DNA from: CAKOSP01 sp044432745
GTDB taxonomy: Bacteria > Bacillota_I > Bacilli_A > RF39 > UBA660
Direction of reading: 5' to 3'
NCBI GenBank assembly: GCA_044432745.1
Contig: JAWXUH010000002.1
Span: 62,001 to 126,000, forward strand
Length of the DNA: 64,000 nt
Positions 18,580-27,296 of this stretch are shown here, piece by piece (positions within the stretch are counted from its first letter, which is position 1; the number at the start of each line of letters is the position of its first letter). A program made the position numbers and the translations under genes. The notes under the pieces are model-generated. The model worked only from the letters and a program-made list of their open reading frames with translations, was not told the DNA's origin and did not search any database.

Positions 18580-19143
18580 ATGTCGTTAATAGGAAAAGAA
18601 ATAAATGAATTTAAAGCTCAAGCTTTTTTAGGAAATGAATTTAAAGAAATATCAAAAGAAGATATTCTTGGAAAATGGAATGTATTTTTCTTTTATCCAG
18701 CAGATTTTACTTTTATTTGCCCAACAGAACTTGAAGACTTAGCTAATAAATATGATGAATTTAAAAAAGTAGGATGTGAAATATATTCAGTTTCATGTGA
18801 TACTCATTTTGTTCACAAAGCTTGGCATGATACATCAGATACAATTAAAAAAATTGGATATCCAATGTTAGCTGACCCAACTGGATCAATAGCTCGTGAT
18901 TTTGATGTTATGATTGAAAGCGATGGAATTGCTGAAAGAGGAACTTTTGTAATCAATCCAGAAGGAAAAATTGTTGCATATGAAGTTCTAGCTGGTAATG
19001 TAGGTAGAAATGCTGATGAATTATTCAGAAGAGTTCAAGCACTTCAATTCGTTGCTGAACATGGTGATGAAGTTTGCCCAGCTAAATGGCAACCAGGAGA
19101 AAAAACTTTAAAACCAAGTCTTGATTTAGTAGGACAACTTTAA
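18580..19143 (+). CDS. ahpC: Alkyl hydroperoxide reductase subunit C (2-Cys peroxiredoxin)
   Basis: AhpC reduces H2O2 and organic hydroperoxides. The peroxidatic cysteine is C47 in FYPADFTFICPTE, and the resolving cysteine is C166 in GDEVCPAKWQPG. The length of 187 aa is exactly typical of AhpC/Prx1. GAAGGAGG lies just before the ATG. A strong promoter and a palindromic operator candidate precede it. The reductase partner is encoded next, beyond a terminator-like hairpin that may allow partial read-through so that peroxiredoxin is made in excess. Confidence 0.97.
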   Translation: MSLIGKEINEFKAQAFLGNEFKEISKEDILGKWNVFFFYPADFTFICPTELEDLANKYDEFKKVGCEIYSVSCDTHFVHKAWHDTSDTIKKIGYPMLADPTGSIARDFDVMIESDGIAERGTFVINPEGKIVAYEVLAGNVGRNADELFRRVQALQFVAEHGDEVCPAKWQPGEKTLKPSLDLVGQL

Positions 19144-19149
19144 GAAATT

Positions 19150-19197
19150 AAATTTGGTTTCATTATTTATTTTGATGAAATTGAATTTTTTTTTTTT
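19150..19197 (+). terminator. Terminator or attenuator between ahpC and the AhpF-like gene
   Basis: A 14-bp arm (19150-19163) pairs with 19175-19188 using three wobble pairs, followed by a run of about 12 Ts. No separate strong promoter is visible before the next gene, so this probably tunes read-through. Confidence 0.7.
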
Positions 19198-19222
19198 ATA
19201 TTAATTTGAAAGGGAAATTTAT

Positions 19223-20842
19223 ATGAATAATATGTACGATATGATAATTGTTGGTGGAGGACCTGCTGGTTTATCTGCTGCTATATATATGGCAAGAGCT
19301 AAATATAGAGTTTTAGTTCTTGAAAAAGAAAAAATAGGTGGTCAAATAACTATAACAGAAGAAATAGTTAATTATCCTGGTGTTATTAAAACTAGTGGAA
19401 AGAAACTTACAAATGATATGCAAAAACAAGCAGAACATTTTGGAGTTGAATTTAAAATTAGTGAAGTACTAGATGTTGATACTACAGAAGATATTAAAAC
19501 AGTAAAAACTTCATCAGGAGAGTACAAAGCTATTTCTGTATTACTTGCTATAGGTGCATCACCAAGAAAAGCAGGATTTACAGGTGAAGAAGATTTTGCA
19601 GGTAGAGGAGTTGCTTACTGCGCTACTTGTGATGGAGAATTTTTTACAGGAAAACCTATTTATGTAGTAGGTGGAGGTTTTGCTGCAGTAGAAGAAGGAA
19701 TGTTCTTAACTAAATATGCTACAAATGTAGAAATGATCGTAAGAGGAGATAATTTTTCTTGTGCTCAAAGTATAGTAGATGAAGTAGAAAAAGAAGAAAA
19801 AATTAATGTTAATTTTAATAGTGAAATTGTTTCAGTATCAGGAGATAATTGTGTAACAACTATTAAAGTAAGAAATAAAAATACAGACGAAATCAAAGAA
19901 GTTAAACATGAAAATGGTTTAGGTGTATTTGTATTTGCAGGTTATGAACCTAATACTAAATGGTTAAATGAAAAAATAGAACTTGATAATGGATACATAA
20001 TAACAAATTCTAATATGGAAACTAGCGTTAAGGGTATTTACGGAGCAGGAGACGTTTGTATAAAAGAATTACGTCAAGTTGTAACAGCTGTATCAGATGG
20101 AGCTCTAGCAGCTACTTCTGCAGAAAAATACGTAGCATCTATTCATAAAAAATTAGATATTCCTTTTTTTGATGTTCAACAAAAAGAAATAAAGGAAGAA
20201 AAACAAGAAGTTATTATTGAATCTTCAAGTGATGATAAATTTTTAAGCGCAGAAATTAAAGAACAATTAATGCCAGTATTTGAAAAATTTGAAAATAAAA
20301 TTTTAATAACTGCTTTTACAGATGATAGTAATCTAGGTTTAGAAATGAAAGGATTTATAAATGAATTTCAAAACTTATCTTCAAAAATAGATTGTAAAAT
20401 TGACAAACTTAGTGTTGGTGATATGGGATCTTATATAGAAATATCAAATGTTGATAATAAAAAAGGTTCTATTAAATTTTTTGCAATGCCTGGTGGCCAT
20501 GAATTTAATTCCTTTATACTAGCAATGTATAACGTTGCAGGTCCTGGTCAAGAAATAACTAAAGAAGATAAAGAAAGAATATCTAATATTAATTCTAATT
20601 TAGATATTAAAGTTCTTATGTCACTTACATGTACTATGTGTCCAGATTTAGTAGTAGCAGCTTGTAAAGTTGCAAGTATTAATACTAATGTATCAGTAAG
20701 TATTGTTGATATATCTCATCATCCAGATATGAAAGAAAAGTATAATGTAATGAGTGTACCATGCATGATAATTAATGATTCTAATATCAATTTTGGTAAG
20801 AAATCTATTACTCAAATAATTGATATAATAGAGTCTATTTAA
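19223..20842 (+). CDS. AhpF-like reductase with reversed domain order (TrxR domain, then AhpF N-terminal-like domain)
   Basis: Residues 1-310 form a thioredoxin-reductase FAD/NAD(P)H domain: G-G-G-P-A-G-L (11-17), redox CATC at 133-136, second nucleotide motif VGGGFAAVEE, and GAGDVCIKELRQVVTAVSDGA. Residues about 345-539 match the double-thioredoxin domain that sits at the N-terminus of enterobacterial AhpF. It starts L-S-A-E-I-K-E-Q-L, then PGGHEFNSFILA and the redox CTMC at 470-473, ending NFGKKSITQII. The E. coli order is the reverse. It probably passes electrons from NAD(P)H through CATC to CTMC to AhpC. GAAAGGG precedes the ATG. It is followed by pgl after 15 bases. Confidence 0.85.
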   Translation: MNNMYDMIIVGGGPAGLSAAIYMARAKYRVLVLEKEKIGGQITITEEIVNYPGVIKTSGKKLTNDMQKQAEHFGVEFKISEVLDVDTTEDIKTVKTSSGEYKAISVLLAIGASPRKAGFTGEEDFAGRGVAYCATCDGEFFTGKPIYVVGGGFAAVEEGMFLTKYATNVEMIVRGDNFSCAQSIVDEVEKEEKINVNFNSEIVSVSGDNCVTTIKVRNKNTDEIKEVKHENGLGVFVFAGYEPNTKWLNEKIELDNGYIITNSNMETSVKGIYGAGDVCIKELRQVVTAVSDGALAATSAEKYVASIHKKLDIPFFDVQQKEIKEEKQEVIIESSSDDKFLSAEIKEQLMPVFEKFENKILITAFTDDSNLGLEMKGFINEFQNLSSKIDCKIDKLSVGDMGSYIEISNVDNKKGSIKFFAMPGGHEFNSFILAMYNVAGPGQEITKEDKERISNINSNLDIKVLMSLTCTMCPDLVVAACKVASINTNVSVSIVDISHHPDMKEKYNVMSVPCMIINDSNINFGKKSITQIIDIIESI

Positions 20843-20857
20843 GAAAAGGAGTATTAC

Positions 20858-21796
20858 ATGAAGTGTTTTGTTGGAACTTATCAACCAGATGGTAGAGGTA
20901 TTTATTCCTTTCAAATAAATGAAGATACTGGAATTTTAACTTCTGAAAGTTTATTTTCAGAAGTTAAGAATTCTAAATATTTAGCATACTATGATAAATA
21001 TATATTTTCGATTATAGAGGAAAATGATAAAAGTGGAATATGTGTCATTAATAATGAAGGTGAAATTATAGATAAACTTTTATGTGAATCTATTTGTCCT
21101 TGTTATATTAAGTATTATAAAAATTTTATTTATACTGCAAATTATCATTTAGGAACAATTAATAAATTTAAGTTTGAAAATAACAAACTAGAACTTGTTT
21201 CTAATTATACTATTGCTCCTAAAGCAGGATCACATCAAATTATTATAGATGGTGATAGATTATTTGTACCTTGTTTACTTCTTGATAATATTTTAGTTTT
21301 TGATTTAGAACTTAATTTTCAAGATAAAATAAAATTTCCAGAATCATCAGGTCCAAGACATGGTGTTATATCAAAAGAAAATAATTCTTTATTTATAATA
21401 ACTGAACTTAGTAATAAAATATATCAAGTTAATTTAACTACATATGATGTTAAAGATTGTAATATGTTACTTGCAAGTGATGATTCTTCTAATACTTTCT
21501 CTGCAGCATTAAAAATGAATTTAAATTCTAATTACCTATATACTTCTACTCGTGGAGAGGATATAATATCTATAATAGAAATATCAGATGATAAATTACT
21601 TTTTTCTAGTAAATTTTCTACTGAAGGTTTTGAACCTAGAGATATATTAGCTGTATGTTCTAATAAATATTTGCTTGTAGCAAATAAAAATTCTAATGAA
21701 GTTGTTTCATTTTCATTAGAAGATAATTCACTAATAAGTAAAGTTACAATACCTGGTTGTGCTTGTTTAATATGTGAAAAGATGGAGGAAGTTTAA
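20858..21796 (+). CDS. pgl: 6-phosphogluconolactonase, beta-propeller (YkgB/Pgl) type
   Basis: This enzyme hydrolyses 6-phosphogluconolactone, the middle step of the oxidative pentose-phosphate path. The 312-aa protein begins VGTYQPDGRGIYSFQIN and shows repeated beta-propeller blades, with S-H-Q-I (about 126) and S-G-P-R-H-G-V-I (about 165) matching the lactonase family active-site region, then Y-T-S-T-R-G and F-E-P-R-D-I. It lies between the AhpF-like gene and gnd, whose ATG directly follows its stop. Neighbouring gnd and zwf support the function strongly. AAAGGAG precedes the ATG. Confidence 0.85.
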   Translation: MKCFVGTYQPDGRGIYSFQINEDTGILTSESLFSEVKNSKYLAYYDKYIFSIIEENDKSGICVINNEGEIIDKLLCESICPCYIKYYKNFIYTANYHLGTINKFKFENNKLELVSNYTIAPKAGSHQIIIDGDRLFVPCLLLDNILVFDLELNFQDKIKFPESSGPRHGVISKENNSLFIITELSNKIYQVNLTTYDVKDCNMLLASDDSSNTFSAALKMNLNSNYLYTSTRGEDIISIIEISDDKLLFSSKFSTEGFEPRDILAVCSNKYLLVANKNSNEVVSFSLEDNSLISKVTIPGCACLICEKMEEV

Positions 21797-23194
21797 ATGA
21801 AAAAAAATGAAATAGGAATTATAGGAACTGGTGTAATGGGTGCATCTCTTTCTAAAAATTTTCTTAGTAAAGGTTTTAATATTTCAGTATTTGATAAAGA
21901 TTTAGAAAAGTTAAAAAAATTAGATGAACAAACTAATGATTCTTTAACTATTTTCCCAAACTTAATATCTTTTGTAGAATCTCTTGAGATTCCACGTAAG
22001 ATAATTCTAATGCTTCCAGCAGGAGATATAACAGATAGTTGTTTAGATGAGTTAAAAGATATTTTATCTAAAGGTGACATTGTTATGGATGGAGGAAATT
22101 CTTTTTATAAAGATACTAATAGAAGATATGATTACTTAAATAAATTTGGTATAAATTTCTTTGGTGTTGGTATTTCTGGAGGAGAAAAAGGAGCTTTAAT
22201 AGGACCGAGTATTATGCCTGGTGGTAATAAAGATTCATATAATAAAATTAGTTCATTACTAGAAGTTATTTCTGCTCATAAAAATGATAAACCTTGTTGT
22301 TCATATATAGGTGAAGGTGGAGCAGGTCATTTTATTAAAATGGTTCATAATGGTATTGAATATGCAGATATGCAAATAATTGCAGAAATATATTTATTTT
22401 TAAAATTTGCAATGAATAAAACTAATCTAGAAATCTCTTCTATATTAAGTGACTGGAATCAAACAGAAGTTAAAAGTTATTTAATAGAAATAACTTCTAG
22501 TATTCTTAGTGAAGAAGATCCTAAGACTAAAGAAGATTTAATTGATTTAATAGTAGATGCTTCTAGCAATAAAGGAACAGGTAAATGGACTAGTATTGAA
22601 TCTTTTGAATTAGGTATTAATATTTCAACTATTACATCATCTCTTCAAGCTAGAATTATTTCTAATTTTGCTTTAGAAAGAGAAGTAGTAGGTAGTTATT
22701 TTAATTCTATAGAATCAGATATAGCTAATATAACATTAGATGAACTTAGAGAAGCTTATTACTTATCTAAAGTAATAGCTTATACTCAAGGTTTTTCAAT
22801 GATGAAGCAAGCAGATAGTGAAAATAACTGGAACTTGAATTTAGAGAACATTGCATCTACTTTTAGAGCTGGATGTATTATTCAAGCAGAATTCTTAGAA
22901 TTAATAGTAGAAGTTTATAAAGAAGATTCTTCTTTAACAAACTTATTATTATCATCTAAAATAAAAGACATTCTTATAGATAATGAACCATCACTACGTA
23001 ATTTAGTTGTATTATCTATTACAAGAAGAATTCCTATTCCTACAATAAATAGTGCGCTTACTTATATTGATCAATTATCTTCACCATTGTTAGGTGCTAA
23101 TTTAATTCAAGCTCAAAGAGATCTTTTTGGCGCACATACTTTTAGTAGAAAAGACACGGAAGGGGTATTTCATCATGAATGGAAACAAAACTAA
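21797..23194 (+). CDS. gnd: 6-phosphogluconate dehydrogenase (decarboxylating)
   Basis: Gnd oxidises 6-phosphogluconate to ribulose-5-phosphate with NADP+. It has the N-terminal Rossmann motif GIIGTGVMGASL, then MLPAGD, D-G-G-N-S-F-Y-K-D-T, the active-site segment GVGISGGEKGALIGPSIMPGG, HFIKMVHNGIEYADMQ, and a C-terminal helical domain with NKGTGKW and RDLFGAHTFSR. The 465-aa length is normal. The ATG abuts the pgl stop with no gap. The 3' end overlaps zwf by 20 bases, so pgl, gnd and zwf are tightly coupled. Confidence 0.96.
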   Translation: MKKNEIGIIGTGVMGASLSKNFLSKGFNISVFDKDLEKLKKLDEQTNDSLTIFPNLISFVESLEIPRKIILMLPAGDITDSCLDELKDILSKGDIVMDGGNSFYKDTNRRYDYLNKFGINFFGVGISGGEKGALIGPSIMPGGNKDSYNKISSLLEVISAHKNDKPCCSYIGEGGAGHFIKMVHNGIEYADMQIIAEIYLFLKFAMNKTNLEISSILSDWNQTEVKSYLIEITSSILSEEDPKTKEDLIDLIVDASSNKGTGKWTSIESFELGINISTITSSLQARIISNFALEREVVGSYFNSIESDIANITLDELREAYYLSKVIAYTQGFSMMKQADSENNWNLNLENIASTFRAGCIIQAEFLELIVEVYKEDSSLTNLLLSSKIKDILIDNEPSLRNLVVLSITRRIPIPTINSALTYIDQLSSPLLGANLIQAQRDLFGAHTFSRKDTEGVFHHEWKQN

Positions 23195-24596
23195 CTTTAT
23201 AATTTTTGGAGGGACAGGAGATTTATCATATCGTAAGTTATTACCTGCTCTTTATAATTTATTTGTTGTTGATGAAAATAGAGATATAAATGTTATTTGT
23301 ATAGGAAGAAGAGCATATACTTTTGAAGATTATATAGAAATTATTAAACCTTGGATTGAAAAAAATTCAAGAGTAGAGTTTACAGAGGATAAATTTTTAG
23401 AATTTATAAAAAAAATTAAATACTGTGTTATGGATTTTACTAATAAGGATGAATATCATATTTTATCTAATTATTTAAAAGATTTAAATGTAACTGAAAA
23501 TATTTTTTATCTTGCAGTTGCTCCAAGATTTTTTAACGTAATAGGCGAAGGTATTTCTAAATTAACTTTTGCTGGTGGTTCAAAAATCGTAATAGAAAAA
23601 CCATTTGGTGAAACTTTAAATGAAGCAAATCTTTTAAATCAAAATTTAGAAAAATGGTTTAGTAAAGAAAATGTTTATCATATAGATCATTATTTAGGAA
23701 AAGAAATGGTTCAAAATCTTCTTACTGTTAGATTTTCTAATCCAATTTTTTCTAAAAACTGGAATAAAGAATCTATAGAATGTATTCAAATTATTGCTTC
23801 TGAAGAAGAAGGTGTAGGAACTAGAGCAGGTTATTATGATCAAAGTGGTGCACTTAAAGATATGGTTCAAAATCATTTAATGCAAATTTTAAGTATCGTT
23901 GCTATGGAATCTCCAGATGAAAATAATTCAATTAAAAGTAGACAAGTAGAAGTTTTAAAACAACTTAAATCTGTTGAAGAAATAGATGTTGAAAAACATA
24001 TGATATTAGGTCAATATAATGGATATTTAAATGAAGATAATGTTGCAGAAAATTCAAGTACAGAAACATTAGCTTTTTGTAAATTATATGTAGATAATGA
24101 AAGATGGAGTGGTGTTCCTTTTTATATTCTTACAGGTAAAGCTTTAAAAAGTAGAGAACTTAATGTTATTGTAACTTTTAAATCTGAAAATGGTGGAGAA
24201 CCAAATGTTCTTACTTTTAAAATACAACCAACTGAAGGTGTTACTTTATCATTTAATATTAAGAAACCTGGTACATTTAAAGACCAATTAAGCATGAATA
24301 TGGATCATTTGCAATCAAATATACCATCTTATCAAATTAATACTCCAGAGGCATACGAAGGATTGTTTGTTGCTATTATGGAATGTGATCATACATTGTT
24401 TGCAAACTGGGAACAAATATATGCTTCATGGATATATATAGATAAACTTAAAAATAAATTTAAGGAAAAAAATCTAAAATTAATAAATTACGATAAAACA
24501 TCAATATTACCTGATTTAATGCAAGGTGTTTTAGATAATAAATCACATTTTTGTGATTATTCTCAATTTAATAGTAACTTAGAACGAAAGGAATAA
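23175..24596 (+). CDS. zwf: Glucose-6-phosphate 1-dehydrogenase
   Basis: Zwf catalyses the entry step of the oxidative pentose-phosphate pathway, giving NADPH. Motifs: nucleotide-binding FGGTGDLSYRKL near the N-terminus, VIEKPFG, the signature D-H-Y-L-G-K-E, and G-V-P-F-Y-I-L-T-G-K-A-L. ATG 23175 follows AAGGGG (23159-23165) and gives M-N-G-N-K-T-N-F-I-I-F-G-G, the usual length (473 aa). The in-frame upstream ATG at 23127 would add 16 residues without a ribosome site. It overlaps gnd by 20 bases and is followed at once by perR. Confidence 0.95.
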   Translation: MNGNKTNFIIFGGTGDLSYRKLLPALYNLFVVDENRDINVICIGRRAYTFEDYIEIIKPWIEKNSRVEFTEDKFLEFIKKIKYCVMDFTNKDEYHILSNYLKDLNVTENIFYLAVAPRFFNVIGEGISKLTFAGGSKIVIEKPFGETLNEANLLNQNLEKWFSKENVYHIDHYLGKEMVQNLLTVRFSNPIFSKNWNKESIECIQIIASEEEGVGTRAGYYDQSGALKDMVQNHLMQILSIVAMESPDENNSIKSRQVEVLKQLKSVEEIDVEKHMILGQYNGYLNEDNVAENSSTETLAFCKLYVDNERWSGVPFYILTGKALKSRELNVIVTFKSENGGEPNVLTFKIQPTEGVTLSFNIKKPGTFKDQLSMNMDHLQSNIPSYQINTPEAYEGLFVAIMECDHTLFANWEQIYASWIYIDKLKNKFKEKNLKLINYDKTSILPDLMQGVLDNKSHFCDYSQFNSNLERKE

Positions 24597-24597
24597 T

Positions 24598-24981
24598 ATG
24601 GATAATCAAAGATATAGTAGACAAAGAGAAGCTGTTAAAAATTATGTAATTACTTCTATGAGTCATCCAACTGCTGAAGAAGTATATGATGCTCTTAGAA
24701 AAATTCATCCTAATATTAGTTTAGGAACTGTTTATAGAAATCTTAATCTACTTGTAGAAATGAATGAACTTATAAAATTAACAACTAAAAGTGGTTCTGT
24801 AAGATTCGATGGAAATACAAATGAACATTGTCATTTTATTTGCTCATGTTGTGGTCATGTTAATGACATTCATGATTCTTCATTATTATTACTTCATGAT
24901 AAAATTTCATCTTTAGTAGATGGTGAAATTCATAATCAAGAACTTAATTTTTATGGTTTATGTAGTAAATGTAGTAAATAA
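24598..24981 (+). CDS. perR: PerR-type peroxide-sensing Fur-family repressor
   Basis: A winged-helix metalloregulator of 127 aa. Residues matching the PerR metal site are H23 (SHPTAEE), D71 (V-R-F-D-G), H77 and H79 (E-H-C-H), and D90 (V-N-D-I-H-D). Asp, not Glu, at the first site favours PerR over Fur. The structural zinc site is C82-x2-C85 and C122-x2-C125. The DNA-recognition helix reads ISLGTVYRNLNLLVEM. It begins one base after the zwf stop, in the same operon. It probably represses ahpC and, through the operon, itself. The physiology is inferred from family and context. Confidence 0.88.
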   Translation: MDNQRYSRQREAVKNYVITSMSHPTAEEVYDALRKIHPNISLGTVYRNLNLLVEMNELIKLTTKSGSVRFDGNTNEHCHFICSCCGHVNDIHDSSLLLLHDKISSLVDGEIHNQELNFYGLCSKCSK

Positions 24982-24993
24982 TAGTAATAATGT

Positions 24994-25018
24994 AAAAACT
25001 TTTTATAAAGTTTTTTTT
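24994..25018 (+). terminator. Terminator of the ahp-pgl-gnd-zwf-perR region
   Basis: A 9-bp stem AAAAACTTT / AAAGTTTTT (24994-25002 with 25007-25015) and a T tail. Confidence 0.85.
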
Positions 25019-25044
25019 ATGTTATAATAAAAAAAAGAAAGGGT

Positions 25045-25581
25045 ATGCTTGAGTGTTTTATGAAAAAAAATAAAAAAAATAAATATAGTATATTTTGTAT
25101 AGTAATAGGTTCATATTTTTTTGCATTTAGTGTGTTTCTTTTTTATATCAATTATGTTAAAAAAGGTGTATCTCTTCTAGAATCTATAATGTTTTCAGTA
25201 TTTATTTTCTTTGGTATTTTAACAATAATTGAATGTGTAAAAATATTAACTAAAAAACCTAAATGTAAGTCTTGTGGTTGTGAAATTAAAAATTTAGAAA
25301 TAGGTTGTAATAAGAAAATTAATAAGTTTTTAAAAGAAGTAGAAAGAACTGAATATGATGAAGTAATAAGTACTACTACAAGTACTACTGAACACTTAAG
25401 AGGTGGTTATTCTCCTAGAAATGTATATGGACCAAATCCTACTAGTGAAACTAAAACTACTACTGTTACAAAGATTCCTAAAAAAATTATTGCATATCAA
25501 TATAAGGTTGATTACGTTTGTAAAAACTGTGGAAAAGTTTATAAATCAAGAGTAGAGGAGTCTACAGAAAAAATTAAATAA
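25045..25581 (+). CDS. Membrane protein with two transmembrane segments and a zinc ribbon
   Basis: Family not recognised. Two transmembrane helices (about residues 15-35 and 45-65) are followed by a cytoplasmic zinc-ribbon-like domain with C-K-S-C-G-C (about 74-79) and C-K-N-C-G-K (about 160-165). The two Cys pairs are separated by a Thr/Ser-rich insert with an R-G-G-Y-S-P-R segment. Of the two possible starts, ATG 25045 lies only one base after GAAAGGG, while ATG 25060 (M-K-K-N-K-K-N-K) has a weak GAGTG. The true start is unsettled. A -10 box TATAAT lies at 25023-25028. Confidence 0.55.
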   Translation: MLECFMKKNKKNKYSIFCIVIGSYFFAFSVFLFYINYVKKGVSLLESIMFSVFIFFGILTIIECVKILTKKPKCKSCGCEIKNLEIGCNKKINKFLKEVERTEYDEVISTTTSTTEHLRGGYSPRNVYGPNPTSETKTTTVTKIPKKIIAYQYKVDYVCKNCGKVYKSRVEESTEKIK

Positions 25582-25606
25582 TTATTAATTAAAGGAAGTG
25601 TTATAC

Positions 25607-26131
25607 ATGAGTTACCAATACGTCTTATCACAAATTTTTATCTGTTTTGGATATATATTTTTTGGTATAGGTATGCAAAAAAAGAATAAAGTAGAATTAC
25701 TTAAATACAATTGTGTCTTTTATTTTTTTATATCACTAGGATTTATATTATTAGGATCAATTGTTGGTCTTATATCACCTGTATGTGGCTTTTTTCGTAA
25801 TATGATTTTTATACATAATGAAAAAAGAAATAAACAAAATTCAGTTTTAATTCTTATTTTATTATCATTAATAGCTATATTTTTTACTACAGTTTTATAT
25901 GAATCTCCTGTTGATTTAATACCATGTCTACTTACAATTATAGGTATAGTCTCTTACTGGTGTAAGGGAACTAAGTTTACTAGAATAGGAACTTGTTTAT
26001 TATGTATATTATCTATAATATTTTCATTTTCAATTAATTCATGGTTTACTATTATTTGCGAGTCATACGTACTTATTGCAACTGTGATTGGTTTTATGAA
26101 ATATAATGTTAAAAAGAATAATGAAATTTAA
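25607..26131 (+). CDS. Hypothetical multi-pass membrane protein
   Basis: Family not recognised. The product (174 aa) has about five hydrophobic segments: QIFICFGYIFFGIG, VFYFFISLGFILLGSIVGLI, LILILLSLIAIFFTTVL, LIPCLLTIIGIVSYW and LLCILSIIFSFSI. Loops are short and basic on one side. AAAGGAAG (25591-25598) is placed 8 bases before ATG 25607. It lies 25 bases after the zinc-ribbon gene, with no terminator between, so the two are probably co-transcribed. Confidence 0.55.
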   Translation: MSYQYVLSQIFICFGYIFFGIGMQKKNKVELLKYNCVFYFFISLGFILLGSIVGLISPVCGFFRNMIFIHNEKRNKQNSVLILILLSLIAIFFTTVLYESPVDLIPCLLTIIGIVSYWCKGTKFTRIGTCLLCILSIIFSFSINSWFTIICESYVLIATVIGFMKYNVKKNNEI

Positions 26132-26148
26132 TTTTCATTATTTTTTTT
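26117..26148 (+). terminator. Terminator after the 25607 membrane gene
   Basis: AATAATGAAA (26117-26126) pairs with TTTCATTATT (26133-26142), followed by Ts. It overlaps the gene's last codons. Confidence 0.85.
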
Positions 26149-26168
26149 CTTTTAATTTTTAAAAAAAA

Positions 26169-26192
26169 TGGTATAATAAGAAAACTTATTAT
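26169..26192 (+). promoter_or_regulatory. Extended -10 promoter overlapped by an inverted repeat
   Basis: TGG-TATAAT at 26169-26177. ATAATAAG (26173-26180) and CTTATTAT (26185-26192) form 8-bp arms around AAAA, overlapping the -10 box and the start site. This could be a repressor site or a 5'-end hairpin. Confidence 0.5.
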
Positions 26193-26230
26193 TTCGTTAG
26201 AAATATTTACGATTTTGGGGGATTTATATT

Positions 26231-27136
26231 ATGAATAATGAAAAAAAATATTCAATTTTAAAAGGGGAAGTTGCAAACTCAAATAGCATTAAACTATTAA
26301 AGGAACTAGAAGAACAAAAGGTTTTTAGTGTGTCTTTAAAAAAATGTGCAAGTCCATTAGAACTTTTAACTACTGAACATGAAGTTAAACATTTCTTTTT
26401 AAGTAAAATTCACTTAAAAGATAGAATGGTTCGATGGATGTCTATTAAAGATTATAAAATGGCAAATGAGGAACTTAAATTATCTGGTGATCAAAAAAGA
26501 GATTTTTATAAAACGGTAATTCAGTTAAAAGATTGTTTCCGTATTCCAGCAGAAATACAAATGGATATTGGTCATGCTAGTATATGTTTAGAATATTTTT
26601 TTGATAAACCACATTTAGTTGGTCCTATAAACTTATCATTAATAAATGAAATGACACTAAAATCTTCATATACTCATGAATGTACTCATGCTTTATTAGA
26701 AAGAGAGCCTGGTTCATATAGAGATTTATATGATAGAGAATTTCTAAGTATATTTTTAGAAAAAGCTGTGCTTAAAAAAGATAGTGTTGATTTTAAATTA
26801 ACTGAACTAAATAGGTGGATATCTATAAGAACTACTGATTTTGAAAATATAAATCAAATTAATAATTATTCAGTAATGTATTATAATTCAACAGTAAAAG
26901 CAATCTACTTGTATTACTTATATAGAAATATGAGTTCATTTGAAAAACAAGTTCTAATGAGACTTATAAAAGAAATATTAGAAGGTAGAGCTACTATAAA
27001 TATGTTGTACAATAGATACAATATAAACTGGGATAATGATGATTTATATAATGTAGCTATTGAATCTATGAAAAATGCTAAAAAAACTTATATTGACTTT
27101 AGAAAAAATCCATCTTCATATAAAAGAATTGTATAA
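26231..27136 (+). CDS. HExxH-containing putative metallopeptidase
   Basis: No named family is recognised. The 301-aa protein has a zinc-binding motif H149-E150-C-T-H153 in S-Y-T-H-E-C-T-H-A-L-L-E. E170, in D-R-E-F-L-S-I-F-L-E-K, or E177 could be a third ligand in a gluzincin-like arrangement. There is no signal peptide or membrane segment, so it should act in the cytoplasm. The C-terminal part is helical and Tyr/Asn-rich. The ribosome site is GGGGG (26217-26221) 9 bases before the ATG. It is a single-gene transcript. Peptidase activity is inferred from the motif. Confidence 0.6.
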   Translation: MNNEKKYSILKGEVANSNSIKLLKELEEQKVFSVSLKKCASPLELLTTEHEVKHFFLSKIHLKDRMVRWMSIKDYKMANEELKLSGDQKRDFYKTVIQLKDCFRIPAEIQMDIGHASICLEYFFDKPHLVGPINLSLINEMTLKSSYTHECTHALLEREPGSYRDLYDREFLSIFLEKAVLKKDSVDFKLTELNRWISIRTTDFENINQINNYSVMYYNSTVKAIYLYYLYRNMSSFEKQVLMRLIKEILEGRATINMLYNRYNINWDNDDLYNVAIESMKNAKKTYIDFRKNPSSYKRIV

Positions 27137-27296
27137 ATCAAAAAGAATAACGTTAGTTATTTTTTTTATTTATAATATGTCTTTATTTTTATATGTACTA
27201 AGTTTTGTATTACAATTATTGACTTTTGATATATATTTATGATACGGTGTTATAAATGGTAACTAGATTACGGTTTAAGAAAAGAGGTAAGGTAAT

